DNA of 64,000 bases from Megalopta genalis. Lineage: Eukaryota > Arthropoda > Insecta > Hymenoptera > Halictidae. Position numbers and translations under genes: made by a program. The DNA is taken from contig NW_027476280.1 in NCBI RefSeq assembly GCF_051020955.1, positions 248,001-312,000 of the forward strand. Direction: 5' to 3'. The notes under the pieces were generated by a model that saw only the letters and a program-made list of their open reading frames with translations, was not told where the DNA came from and made no database searches. This document shows, piece by piece, positions 53,005 through 64,000 of this stretch. The first letter of the stretch is position 1, and each line of letters opens with the position of its first letter.

Positions 53005-56000
53005 TGCAAAACAAATGGTTTAGCTACAAATACTTGTGATATACATTATTTAGCTACAACTGCATGCGAAACAAACGAGTTAGCTTCAAATCCATACGAA
53101 ACACATGATTTAGCTTCAAATCGATTCGAAGGACAAGGCTTAGATTCAAATCCATGCGAAACAAATGATTTAGCTTCAAATGAATGCGAAGTAGAAGGCT
53201 TAGCTTCAAATCCATGCAAAACAAATGGTTTAGCTACAAATACTTGTGATATACATTATTTAGCTACAACTGCATGCGAAACTAACGAGTTAGCTTCAAA
53301 TTCATGCGATACACATGATTTAGCTTCAAATCAATGCGATGTGGAAGGTTTAGCTTCAAATCCATGCGAAACACATGATTTAGCTTCAAAACAATTCGAA
53401 GTACAATGCTTTGATTCAAATCCATGCGAAAGAAATGGTTTAGCTACAAATACTTGTGATATACATTATTTAGCTACAACTGCATGCGAAACGAACGAGT
53501 CAGCTTCAAATCCATGCGATACACATGATTTAGCTTCAAATCAATGCGATGTTGAAGGTTTAGCTTCAAATCCATGCGATACACAAGATTTAGCTTCAAA
53601 TCAGTGCGATGTAGTAGGTTCAGCTTCAAATCCATGCGACACATATGATTTAGCTTCAAATACTTGCGATATAAGTGATATAGCTTCAAGTGCAGGCGAA
53701 ACAAACGAGTGATCTTCAAATCCAAGCGTAACACATGATTTAACTTCAAATCAATGGAAAGTAGAAGTCTTAGCATCAAATCCATGCAACACAAGTTATT
53801 TAGCTTCTCATGCTTGCGATATAAGTGATCTAGCTTCAAATGCAGGCGAAACAAACGAGTGAGCTTTAAATCAAGCGAAACACATGATTTAACTTGAAAT
53901 CAATGCGAAGTAGAAGATTTAGGTTCAAATACATGCGAAACAAATGGTTCAGCTTCAAATACTTGTGATATACATGATTTACCTTCAACTGCATGCGAAA
54001 CAAACGAGTTAGCTTCAAATCCAAGCGAAACACATGATTTAGCTTCAAATCAATTCGAAGTAGAAGGCTTAGCTTCAAATCCATGCGATATACAAGATGT
54101 AGCTTCAAATCAATGCGATGTAGTATGTTCAGCTTCAAATCCATGCGACACATTCGATTTAGCTGCAAATAATGGCGATATAAGTGATATAGCTTCAAAA
54201 GCTGTAGGAACAAACGAGGTAGCTTCAATTCCATGCGAGAAACATGATTTAGCTTCAAATCAATGCGATGTAGAAGGTTTAGCTTCAAATCCATGCCATA
54301 CACAAGATTTAGCTTCAAATCAATGCGATGTAGTAGGTTCAGCTTCAAATCCATGCGACACATATGATTTAGCTTCAAATACCTGCGATATAAGTGATAT
54401 AGCTTTAAAAGCTGTAGGAACAAACGAGGTAGCTACAATTCCACGCGATACACATGATTTAGCTTCAAACACTTGCGATATAAGTGATGTAGATTCAACT
54501 GCAGGCAAAACGAACGAGTTAGCTTCAAATCCATGCGAAACACACGATTTATCATCTAATCAATGCGATGTATAAGGTTTAGCTTCAAATCAATAAGAGG
54601 TAGATGGTTTGGCTTCATCATCAATAGAATATAGAAGGTTTTGCTTCAAATAAATGCGAAGTAGAAGGTTTAGCTTGAAATCCATACGACACACATGATT
54701 TAGATTCAAATCAATTCGAAGGACAAGGCTTAGATTCAAATCCATGCGAAACAAATGATTTAGCTTCAAATGAATGCGAAGTAGAAGGCTTGGCTTCAAA
54801 TCCATGCAAAACAAATGGTTTAACTACAGATACTTGTGATAAACATTATTTAGCTACAACTGCATGCGAAACAAACGAGTTAACTTCAAATCCATGCGAT
54901 ACACATGATTTAGCTTCAAATCAATGCGATGTAGAAGGTTTCTCTTCAAATCCATGCCATACACAAGATTTAGCTTCAAATCAATGCGATGTAGTAGGTT
55001 CAGCTTCAAATCCATGCGACACATATGATTAAGCTTCAAATACTTGCGATATAAGTGATATAGCTTGAAAAGCTGTAGGAACAAACGAGCTAGCTTCAAT
55101 TCCATGCGAGACACATGATTTAGCTTCAAATCAATGCGATGTAGAAGGTTCAGCTTCAAATCCATACGAAACACATGATTTAGCTTCAAATCAATTCGAA
55201 GTACAATGCTTAGATTCAAATCCATGCGAAACAAATGCTTTAGCTTCAAATCAATGCGAAGTAGAAGGCGTAGCTTCAAATCCATGCAAAACAAATGGTT
55301 TAGCTACAAATACTTGTGATATACATTATTTAGCTACAACTGCATGCGAAACAAACGAGTTAGCTTCAAATCCATACGAAACACATGATTTAGCTTCAAA
55401 TCGATTCGAAGGACAAGGCTTAGATTCAAATCCATGCGAAACAAATGATTTAGCTTCAAATGAATGCGAAGTAGAAGGCTTAGCTTCAAATCCATGCAAA
55501 ACAAATGGTTTAGCTACAAATACTTGTGATATACATTATTTAGCTACAACTGCATGCGAAACTAACGAGTTAGCTTCAAATTCATGCGCTACACATGATT
55601 TAGCTTCAAATCAATGCGATGTGGAAGGTTTAGATTCAAATCCATGCGAAACACATGATTTAGCTTCAAAACAATTCGAAGTACAATGCTTTGATTCAAA
55701 TCCATGCGAAAGAAATGGTTTAGCTACAAATACTTGTGATATACATTATTTAGCTACAACTGCATGCGAAACGAACGAGTCAGCTTCAAATCCATGCGAT
55801 ACACATAATTTAGCTTCAAATCAATGCGATGTTGAAGGTTTAGCTTCAAATCCATGCGATACACAAGATTTAGCTTCAAATCAGTGCGATGTAGTAGGTT
55901 CAGCTTCAAATCCATGCGACACATATGATTTAGCTTCAAATACTTGCGATATAAGTGATATAGCTTCAAGTGCAGGCGAAACAAACGAGTGATCTTCAAA

Positions 56001-56363
56001 TCCAAGCGTAACACATGATTTAACTTCAAATCAATGGAAAGTAGAAGTCTTAGCATCAAATCCATGCAACACAAGTTATTTAGCTTCTCATACTTGCGAT
56101 ATAAGTGATCTAGCTTCAAATGCAGGCGAAACAAACGAGTGAGCTTTAAATCAAGCGAAACACATGATTTAACTTGAAATCAATGCGAAGTAGAAGATTT
56201 AGGTTCAAATACATGCGAAACAAATGGTTTAGCTTCAAATACTTGTGATATACATGATTTAGCTTCAACTGCATGCGATACAAAAGAGTTAGCTTCAAAT
56301 CCAAGCGAAACACATGATTTAGCTTCAAATCAATTCGAAGTAGAAGGCTTAGCTTCAAATCCA
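53005..56363. repeat. 1.1-kb block repeated at 2,280-bp offset
   Basis: 53,005-54,083 matches 55,285-56,363 at an offset of 2,280 bp, exactly 76 monomers. Shared rare features include AATCGATTCGAAGG, GTACAATGCTTTGATTC and the 1-bp loss TTTAAATCAAGCG near 53,870 and 56,150. The interval between the copies holds the 54.3-kb copy of the 50.5-kb block. Confidence 0.8.
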
Positions 56364-56519
56364 TGGGAAACAAATGGTTCAGCTTCAAACACTTGTGATA
56401 TACATCATTTAACTTCAACTGCAAGTGAAACAAACGAGTTAGCTACAAATTCAAAGGAATCACATCATTTAATTTCAAATCAATGCGAACTAGAGTGCTT
56501 ACCTTCAAATCAATGCGAA

Positions 56520-59500
56520 ACAAATCGTTTAGCATCAATACTTGTGATATACATTATTTAGATACAACTGCATGCGAAACGAACGAGTTAGCTTCAAATC
56601 CATGCGATACACAAGAGTTAGCTTCAAATCAATGCGATGTAGAAGGTTCAGCTTCAAATCCATGCGAAACAAATGATATAGCTTCAAACACTTCGGGTAT
56701 AAATGATATAGCTTCAAATGAAGACTAATCAAACGAGTTAGCTTCAAAATCCACGCGATACACATGATTTAGCTTCAAATATTAGCGATGTAGAAGGTTT
56801 AGCTTCAAAGCCATGCGATATACAAGATTTAGCTTCAAATCAATGCGATGTAGTTGGTTCAGCTTCAAACCCATACGAAACACATGATTTAGCTTCAAAT
56901 CAATTCGAAGGACAAGGCTTAGATTCAAAACCATGCGAAACAAATGATTTAGCTTCAAATCAATGCGATGTAGAAGGTTTAGCTTCAAATCCATGCGATA
57001 CACATGTTTTAGCTTCAAATACTTGCGATATAAGTGATCTAGCTTCAAATACAGGCGAAACGAACGAGTTAGCTTCAAATCCATGCGAATCACATGATTC
57101 AGCTGCAAAGCAACGCGATGTAGAAGGTTCAGCTTCACATCCATGCGAAACAAATGATATAGCTTCAAACACTTCGGGTATAAATGATATAGTTTCAAAT
57201 GAAGACTAATCAAACGAGTTAGCTTCAAAATCCACGCGATACACATGATTTAGCTTCAAATATTAGCGATGTAGAAGGTTTAGCTTCATATCCATGCGAT
57301 ACACATGATTTAGCTTCAAATCAATGCGATGTAGAAGGTTTAGCTTCAAATCCATGCGATACACAAGATTTAGCTTCAAATCAATGCGATGTAGTAGGTT
57401 CAGCTTCAAATCCATGCGGCACATATGATTTAGCTTTAAATACTTGCAATATAAGTGACATAGTTTCAAATGGAGGCGAAACGAACGAGTTAGCTTCAAA
57501 TCCATGCCATACACAAGATTTAGCTTCAAGTCAATGCGATGAAGTAGGTTCAGCTTCAAATCCATGCGACACATATGATTTAGCTTCAAACACTTGCGAT
57601 ATAAGTGATGTAGATTCAACTGCAAGCAAAACGAACGAGTTAGCTTCAAAACCATGCGAAACACATGATTCAGCTGCAAATCAATGCGATGTAGAAGGAT
57701 TAGCTTCAAATCCATGCGAAACAAATGATATAGCTTCAAACACTTCGGGTATAAATGATATAGTTTCAAATGAAGACTAATCAAACGAGTTAGCTTCAAA
57801 ATCCACGCGATACACATGATTTAGCTTCAAATATTAGCGATGTAGAAGGTTTAGCTTCATATCCATGCGATACACAAGATTTAGCTTCAAATCAATGCGA
57901 TGTAGTAGGTTCAGCTTCAAATCCATGCGACACATCTGATTTAGCTTCAGATACTTGCGATATAAGTGATATAGCTTCAAAAGCTGTAGGAACACGCGAG
58001 GTAGCTTCAATACCATGCGAGAAACATGATTTAGCTTCAAATCAATGCGATGTCGAAGGTTTAGCTTCAAATTCACGCGAAACATATGATTTAGCTTCAA
58101 ACACTTGGGGTATAAGTAATATAGCTTCAAATGCAGACTAATCAACCGATTTAGCTTCAAAATCCAGGCGTTACACATGATTTAGCTGCAAATACTTGCG
58201 ATATAAGTGATGTAGATTCAACTGCAGGCGAAACGAACGAGTTAGCTTCAAATCCATGCGATACACATGATTTAGCTTCAAATCCATGCGAAACACATGA
58301 TTTAGCTGCAAATCAATGCGATGAAGGAGGTTTAGCATCAAATCCATGCGAAACAAATGATATAGCTTCAAACACTTGGGGCATAAATGATATAGCTTCA
58401 ATTGAAGACTAATCAAACGAGTTAGCTTCAAAATCCACGCGATACACATGATTTAGCTACAAATATTAGCGATATAAGTGATGTAGATTAAACTGCAGGC
58501 GAAACGAACGAGTTAGCTTCAAATCCATGCGAAACACATGATTTAGCTTCAAATCAATGCGATGTAGAAGGTTTAGCTTCAAATCCATGCGATACACAAG
58601 ATTTAGCTTCAAATCAATGCGATGTAGAAGGTTTAGCTTCAAATCAATAAGAGGTAGAAGGTTCTGCTTCAAATCAATAGAATATAGAAGGTTTAGCTTC
58701 AAATCAATGCGATGCAGAAGGTTTAGCTTCAAATCCATACGAAACACATGATTTAGCTTCAAATCAATTCGAAGGACAAGGCTTAGATTCAAATCCATAC
58801 GAAACAAATGATTTAGCTTCAAATGAATGCGAAGTAGAAGGCTTAGATTCAAATCCATGCAAAACAAATGGTTTAGCTACAAATACTTGTGATATACATT
58901 ATTTAGCTACAACTGCATGCGAAATAAACGAGATAGCTTCAAATCCATGCTATATACATGATTTAGCTTCAAATCAATGCGATGTAGAAGGTTTAGCTTC
59001 AAATCCATGCGATACACAAGATTTAGCTTCAAATCAATGCGATGTAGTATGTTCAGCTTCAAATCCATGCGACACATTCGATTTAGCTGCAAATACTTGC
59101 GATATAAGTGATATAGCTTCAAAAGCTGTAGGAACAAACGAGGTAGCTTCAATTCCATGCGAGAAACATGATTTAGCTTCAAATCAATGCGATGTAGAAG
59201 TTTTAGCTTCAAAACAATAAGAGGTAGAAGGTTTAGCTTCAAATCCATGCGAAACAAATGATATAGCTTCAAATACTTCGGGTATAAATGATATAGCTTC
59301 AAATGCAGACTAATCAAACGATTTAGCTTCAAAATCCACGCGTTACACATGATTTAGCTGCAAATACTTGCGATATAAGTGGTGTAGATTCAACTGCAGG
59401 CGAAACGAACGAGTTAGCTTCAAATCCATGCGAAACACATGATTTAGCTGCAAATCAATGCGATGTAGAAGGTTTAGCTGCAAAACAATAAGAGGTAGAA

Positions 59501-61900
59501 GGTTTAGCTTCAAATCAATAGAATGTAGAAGGTTTCGCTTCAAATCAATCCGATGTAGAAGGTTTAGCTTCAAATCCATACGAAACACATGATTTAGCTT
59601 CAAATCATTTCGAAGGACAAGGCTTAGATACAAATCCATGCGAAACAAATGATTTAGCTTCAAATCAATGCGATGTAGAAGGTTTAGATTCAAATCCATG
59701 CGATACACACGATTTAGCTTCAAATCAATGCGATGTAGTAGGTTCAGCTTCAAATCCATGCGGCACATATGATTTAGCTTTAAATACTTGCGATATAAGT
59801 GACATAGTTTCAAATGGAGGCGAAACGAACGAGTTAGCTTCAAATCCATGCGAGACACATGATTTAGCTTCTAATCAATGCGATGTAGAAGGTTTAGCTT
59901 CAAATCCACGCGAAACAAATGATTTAGCTTCAAACACTTGGGGTATAAGTGATATAGCTTCAAATGCAGACTAATCAAACGAGTTAGCTTCAAAATCCAC
60001 GCGATACACATGATTTAGCTTCAAACACTTGCGATATAAGTAATGTAGATTCAACTGCAGGCACAACGAACGAGTTAGCTTCAAATCCATGCGATACACA
60101 AGAGTTAGCTTCAAATCAAAGCGATGTAGAAGGTTCAGCTTCAAATCCATGTGACACATATGATTTAGCTTCAAATAGTTGCGATATAAGTGATATAGCT
60201 TCAAAAGTTGGAGGAACAAACGAGGTGGCTTCAATTCCATGCGAAACAAATGATTTAACTTCAAATCGATGTGAAGTAGAAGGCTTAGCTTCAGATCCAT
60301 GCGATACACAAGATTTAGCTTCAAATCAATGCGATGTAGTTGGTTCAGCTTCAAACCCATACGAAACACATGATTTAGCTTCAAATCAATTCGAAGGACA
60401 AGGCTTAGATTCAAATCCATGCGAAACAAATGATTTAGCTTCAAATCAATGCGATGTAGAAGGTTTAGCTTCAAATCCATGCGATACACATGATTTAGCT
60501 TCAAATACTTGCGATATAAGTGATCTAGCTTCAAATACAGGCGAAACGAACGAGTTAGCTTCAAATCCATGCGAATCACATGATTCAGCTGCAAAGCAAT
60601 GCGATGTAGAAGGTTCAGCTTCAAATCCATGCGAAACAAATGATATAGCTTCAAACACTTCGGGTATAAATGATATAGTTTCAAATGAAGACTAATCAAA
60701 CGAGTTAGCTTCAAAATCCACGCGATACACATGATTTAGCTTCAAATATTAGCGATGTAGAAGGTTTATCTTCAAATCCATGCGATACACAAGATTTAGC
60801 TTCAAATCAATGCGATGTAGTAGGTTCAGCTTCAAATCCATGCGACACATCTGATTTAGCTTCAAATACTTGCGATATAAGTGATGTAGCTTCAAAAGCT
60901 GTAGGAACAAGCGAGGTAGCTTCAATACCATGCGAGAAACATGATTTAGCTTCAAATCAATGCGATGTAGAAGGTTTAGCTTCAAATTCACGCGAAACAT
61001 ATGATTTAGCTTCAAACACTTGGGGTATAAGTAATATAGCTTCAAATGCAGACTAATCAACCGATTTAGCTTCAAAATCCACGCGTTACACATGATTTAG
61101 CTGCAAATACTTGCGATATAAGTGATGTAGATTCAACTGCAGGCGAAACGAACGAGTTAGCTTCAAATCCATGCGAAACACATGATTTAGCTGCAAATCA
61201 ATGCGATGTAGAAGGTTTAGCTTCAAAACAATAAGAGATGGAAGGTTTAGCTTCAAATCAATAGGATGTAGAAGGTTTCGCTTCAAATCAATCCGATGTA
61301 GAAGGCTTAGCTTCAAATCCATACGAAACACATGATTTAGCTTCAAATCAATTCGAAGGACAAGGCTTAGATACAAATCCATGCGAAACAAATGATTTAG
61401 CTTCAACCACTTGGGGTATAAGTGATATAGCTTCAAATGCAGACTAATCAAACGAGTTAGCTTCAAAATCCACGCGATACACATGATTTAGCTCCAAACA
61501 CTTGCGATATAAGTGATGTAGATTCAACTGCAGGCAAAACGAACGTGTTAGCTTCAAATCCATGCGAAACACATGATTTAGCTGCAAATCAATGTGATGT
61601 AGAAGGTTTAGCTTCAAATCCATGCGATACACAAGATTTAGCTTCAAATCAATGCGATGTAGAAGGTTCAGCTTCAAATCCATGTGACCCATATGATTTA
61701 GCTTCAAATAGTTGCGATATAAGTGATATAGCTTCAAAAGTTGGAGGAACAAACGAGGTGGCTTCAATTCCATGCGAAACAAATGATTTAGCTTCAAATC
61801 AATGCGAAGTAGAAGGCGTAGCTTCAAATCCATGTGAAACAAATGGTTTAGCTACAAATACTTGTGATATAGATTATTTAGCTACAACTGCATGCGAAAC
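56520..61900. repeat. Array domain I, copies offset by 3,486, 2,915 and 1,743 bp
   Basis: Block copies seen here are 56,850-57,250 with 60,336-60,736 (offset 3,486), 57,834-58,178 with 60,749-61,093 (offset 2,915) and 59,343-59,640 with 61,086-61,383 (offset 1,743). The extra-base unit GCTTCAAAATCCACGCG recurs at about 56,736, 57,220, 57,793, 58,424, 59,980, 60,707 and 61,459. Each time it follows a GACTAATCAA variant that ends the + frame. Confidence 0.65.
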
Positions 61901-64000
61901 TAACGAGTTAGCTTCAAATCCATGGGAAACACACGATTTATCTTCAAATCAATGCGATGTAGAAGGTTTGCTTCAAATCAATAAGACGTAGATGGTTTAG
62001 CTTCAAATCAATACAATATAGAAGGTTTAGCTTCAAATAAATGTGATGTAGAAGTTTTAGCTTCAAATCCATACGACACACGTGATTTAGATTCAAATCA
62101 ATTCGAAGGACAAGGCTTAGATTCAAATCCATGCGAAACAAATGATTTAGCTTCAAATGAATGCGAAGTAGAAGGCTTGGCTTCAAATCCATGCAAAACA
62201 AATGGTTTAACTACAAATACTTGTGATATACATTATTTAGATACAACTGCATGCGAAACAAACGAGTTAACTTCAAATCCATGCGATACACATGATTTAG
62301 CTTCAAATCAATGCGATGTAGAAGGTTTAGCTTCAAATCCATGCCATACACGAGATTTAGCTTCAAGTCAATGCGATGAAGTAGGTTCAGCTTCAAATCC
62401 ATGCGACACATATGATTTAGCTTCAAATACTTGCGATATAAGTGATATAGCTTTAAAAACTGTAGGAACAAACGAGGTAGCTTCAATTCCACGCGATACA
62501 CATGATTCAGCTTCAAACACTTGCGATATAAGTGATGTAGATTCACCTGCAAGCAAAACGAACGAGTTAGCTTCAAATCCATGCGAAACACATGATTCAG
62601 CTGCAAATCAATGCGATGTAGAAGGATTAGCTTCAAATCCATGCGAAACACATTATTTAGCTGCAAATCAGTTCGAAGTAGAAGGCTCGGGTTCAAATCA
62701 ATGCGATTCAAATGGTTCATCTTGAAATACTTGTGAAAGACATGATTTAGCTTCAACTGCATGCGAAACAAATGATTTAGCTTCAAATCAATGCGATGTA
62801 GAAGGTTTAGCAACAAATCCATGCGATACACATGATTTAGCTTCGAATACTTGCGATATAAGTGATATAGCTTCAAATACAGGCGAAACGAACGAGTTAG
62901 CTTCAAATCCATGCGAAAGACATGATTCAGCTGCAAATCAATGCGATGTAGAAGTTTTAGCTTCAAATCCATGCGAATCAAATGGTTTAGCTTCAAATAC
63001 TTGTTATATACGTTATTTAGATTTAACTGCGTGCGCAACGAACGAGTTAGCTTCAAATCCATGCGAAACACATTATTTAGCTTCAAGTCAATGCGATGTA
63101 GAAGGTTTAGCTTCAAATCCATACGAAACACATGATTTAGCTTTAAATCAATTCGAAGGACAAGGCTTATATTCAAATCCATGCGAAACAAATAATTTAG
63201 CTTCAAATCAATGCGATGTAGAAGGTTTAGCTTCAAATCTATGCGATACACATTATATAGCTGCAAATAGGTGCGAAGTAGAAGGCTTGGGTTCAAATCA
63301 ATGCGACTCAAATGGTTCATCTTCAAATACTTGTGAAAGACATGATTTAGCTTCAACTGCATGCGAAACACATGATTTAGCTTCAAATCAATGTGATGTA
63401 GACGGTTTAGCTTCAAATCCATGCGATACACAAGATTTAGCTTCAAATCAATGCGATGTAGAAGGTTCAGCTTCAAATCCATGCGACACATATGATTTAG
63501 CTTCAAATCAATGCGAAGTAGAAGGAGTAGCTTCAAATCCATGCAAAACAAATGGTTTAGCTACGAATACTTGTGATATACATTATTTAGCTACAACTGC
63601 ATGCGAAACTAACGAGTTAGCTTCAAATCCATGCGCGACACATGATTTAACTTCTAATCAATGCGATGTAGAAGGTTTAGCTTCAAATCCACGCGAAACA
63701 AATGATTTAGCTTCAAACACTTGGGGTATAAGTGATATAGCTTCAAATGCAGACTAATCAAACGAGTTAGTTTCAAAATCCACGCGATACACATGACTTA
63801 GCTATGATTTAGCTTCATCTGCATGCGAAACACATGATTTATCTTCCAATTAATGCGAAGTAGAAGGCTTATCTTCAAATCCATGCGAATTAAATGGTGT
63901 AGCTTCAAATACTTGTGATATACGTTATTTAGATTTAACTGCATGCGCAACGAACGAGTTAGCTTCTAATCCATGCGAAACACATGATTTAGCTGCAAAT
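61900..64000. repeat. Array domain J, right end of the window
   Basis: About 61,840-62,290 resembles 43,150-43,640 of domain G, including the frame-shifting GAAGGTTTGCTTCAAATC form. The glycine/serine variant of domain A returns at about 62,680 and 63,290. The sequence stops in the middle of a Q unit, so the array runs on past the window. Confidence 0.6.
62211..63551 (-). other. 446-codon reverse open frame within the repeat (doubtful coding)
   Basis: Third-longest reverse frame, spanning several duplicated sub-blocks of domain J. It is made of the same Leu-Lys-Leu-Asn decapeptide with tracts of Met-Asp-Leu, Ile-Asp-Leu and Leu-Tyr-His-Leu-Tyr-Arg-Lys-Tyr. The last of these is the reverse reading of the T monomer. 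No unique N- or C-terminal sequence is present. Confidence 0.14.

Larger units (their letters stand above)
49100..56520. repeat. Array domain H, mosaic with 751-bp and 2,280-bp duplications
   Basis: Contains a 751-bp offset duplication (50,610-51,130 with 51,361-51,881), a 2,280-bp offset duplication (53,005-54,083 with 55,285-56,363) and a 3,840-bp offset copy (50,445-50,700 with 54,285-54,540). Decamer units typical of domain E reappear at about 51,980-52,430, 53,690-54,050 and 55,970-56,500, so E- and G-like material is interleaved. Edges are approximate. Confidence 0.65.
1..64000. repeat. 64-kb tandem array of a 30-bp satellite monomer
   Basis: Every part of the window reads as head-to-tail 30-bp units in one orientation. 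The common core is GCTTCAAAT at unit positions 1-9, TGCGA at about 13-17 and a TTTA, TATA or GTTA end. Units abut without spacers. The array begins at position 2 of a unit and ends inside another, so it continues beyond both ends. Five monomer classes (P, Q, P2, T, A) differ mainly in unit positions 10-29. No stretch over 300 bp falls outside the array, and no conserved gene, RNA gene or transposon is visible. Satellite DNA is the simplest reading; a giant repetitive coding region is the alternative, but frequent stops and frameshifts on both strands count against it. Confidence 0.96.

Noticed and set aside
1..64000. CRISPR array (a repeat of about 30 bp over a long distance)
   Set aside because: The units abut with no unique spacers between them. 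Variation is graded along families of monomers, and no cas gene is present.
1..64000. Set of about 150 real protein-coding genes, as open frames would suggest
   Set aside because: The frames overlap on both strands, contain only the repeat, begin and end at random monomer positions, and are broken in paralogous copies by stops and 1-bp indels. Start sites have no ribosome-binding or promoter context.
1..64000. CENP-B box in the reverse complement of the monomer
   Set aside because: TTTCGCATGGATTTGAA shares only the TTCG start with the CENP-B box. The essential A and the CGGG end are missing.
1..64000. tRNA genes (because of GGTTCAAATCC)
   Set aside because: Only the T-arm-like string is present. 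No acceptor stem, D-arm or anticodon arm can be drawn around it.
1..64000. Pol III A-box at TAGCTTCAAAT
   Set aside because: It matches the first four positions of TRGYNNARNNG but lacks the required A at position 7, and no alternative fits at a constant distance from the B-box-like motif.
1..64000. Telomeric repeat
   Set aside because: The unit is 30 bp of mixed sequence without a G-rich strand or short telomere-type motif.
1..64000. Insertion sequences or retroelements that could explain the moved blocks
   Set aside because: No transposase or reverse-transcriptase coding, terminal inverted repeats, target-site duplications or poly-A tails were seen at block junctions. Junctions fall inside identical monomer segments.

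Overview
The whole 64 kb window is one tandem-repeat array. It starts and ends inside a repeat unit, and I found no unique-sequence gene, tRNA, rRNA, insertion sequence or other anchor. The unit is 30 bp long (about 2,100 copies, roughly 37% G+C in the consensus). A typical unit reads GCTTCAAATC at positions 1-10, CATGCGAAAC at 11-20 and ACATGATTTA at 21-30. Nothing here identifies the organism. An uninterrupted array this long, with higher-order repeats, exact-multiple deletions and large internal duplications, looks most like eukaryotic satellite DNA (heterochromatic or centromere-like). That is inference.

The array is layered. Five monomer classes can be told apart by their second half. 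P ends in CACATGATTTA, Q in GATGTAGAAGGTTTA, P2 in ACAAATGATTTA or ACAAATGGTTTA, T in TGCGATATAAGTGATATA or TGTGATATACATTATTTA, and A in ACAAACGAGTTA. In many places they follow the order P-Q-P2-T-A, a 150-bp higher-order repeat. Two alternating T/A versions make a 300-bp decamer, clearest at about 28-37 kb. Elsewhere extra Q/P pairs expand the order. Above this sit young tandem blocks of 299, 301, 541 and about 1,438 bp, and duplications of 0.5-3.5 kb at distances from under 1 kb to 22 kb.

Layout: about 1-15.4 kb is a domain marked by a glycine/serine-coding Q/P2 variant and by 1,438-bp blocks. About 15.4-22.5 kb is a Q/P-rich domain with 31-bp phase-shifting units. About 22.5-24.9 kb is the most diverged part. 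About 24.9-26.2 kb is a short Q/P-rich stretch. About 26.2-37.1 kb is the clean 150/300-bp domain, with several multi-kb duplications. About 37.1-42.2 kb copies part of the second domain. About 42.2-49.1 kb is a 2.4-kb near-identical duplication flanking a 541-bp tandem. About 49.1-64 kb is a mosaic of duplicated blocks.

Because 30 is a multiple of three, any frame without a stop in the consensus stays open through many units. This gives long open frames on both strands: a Cys-containing decapeptide on +, and an LKLN-containing decapeptide on -. Both are repeatedly broken by stops and by inherited 1-bp indels, so I treat them as by-products of the repeat and not as genes. The main things to follow up are the hierarchy of amplification, inherited 1-bp indels that act as lineage markers, a B-box-like motif, a hairpin and a conserved CpG in the monomer, and a cluster of 1-bp indels that may be assembly error.
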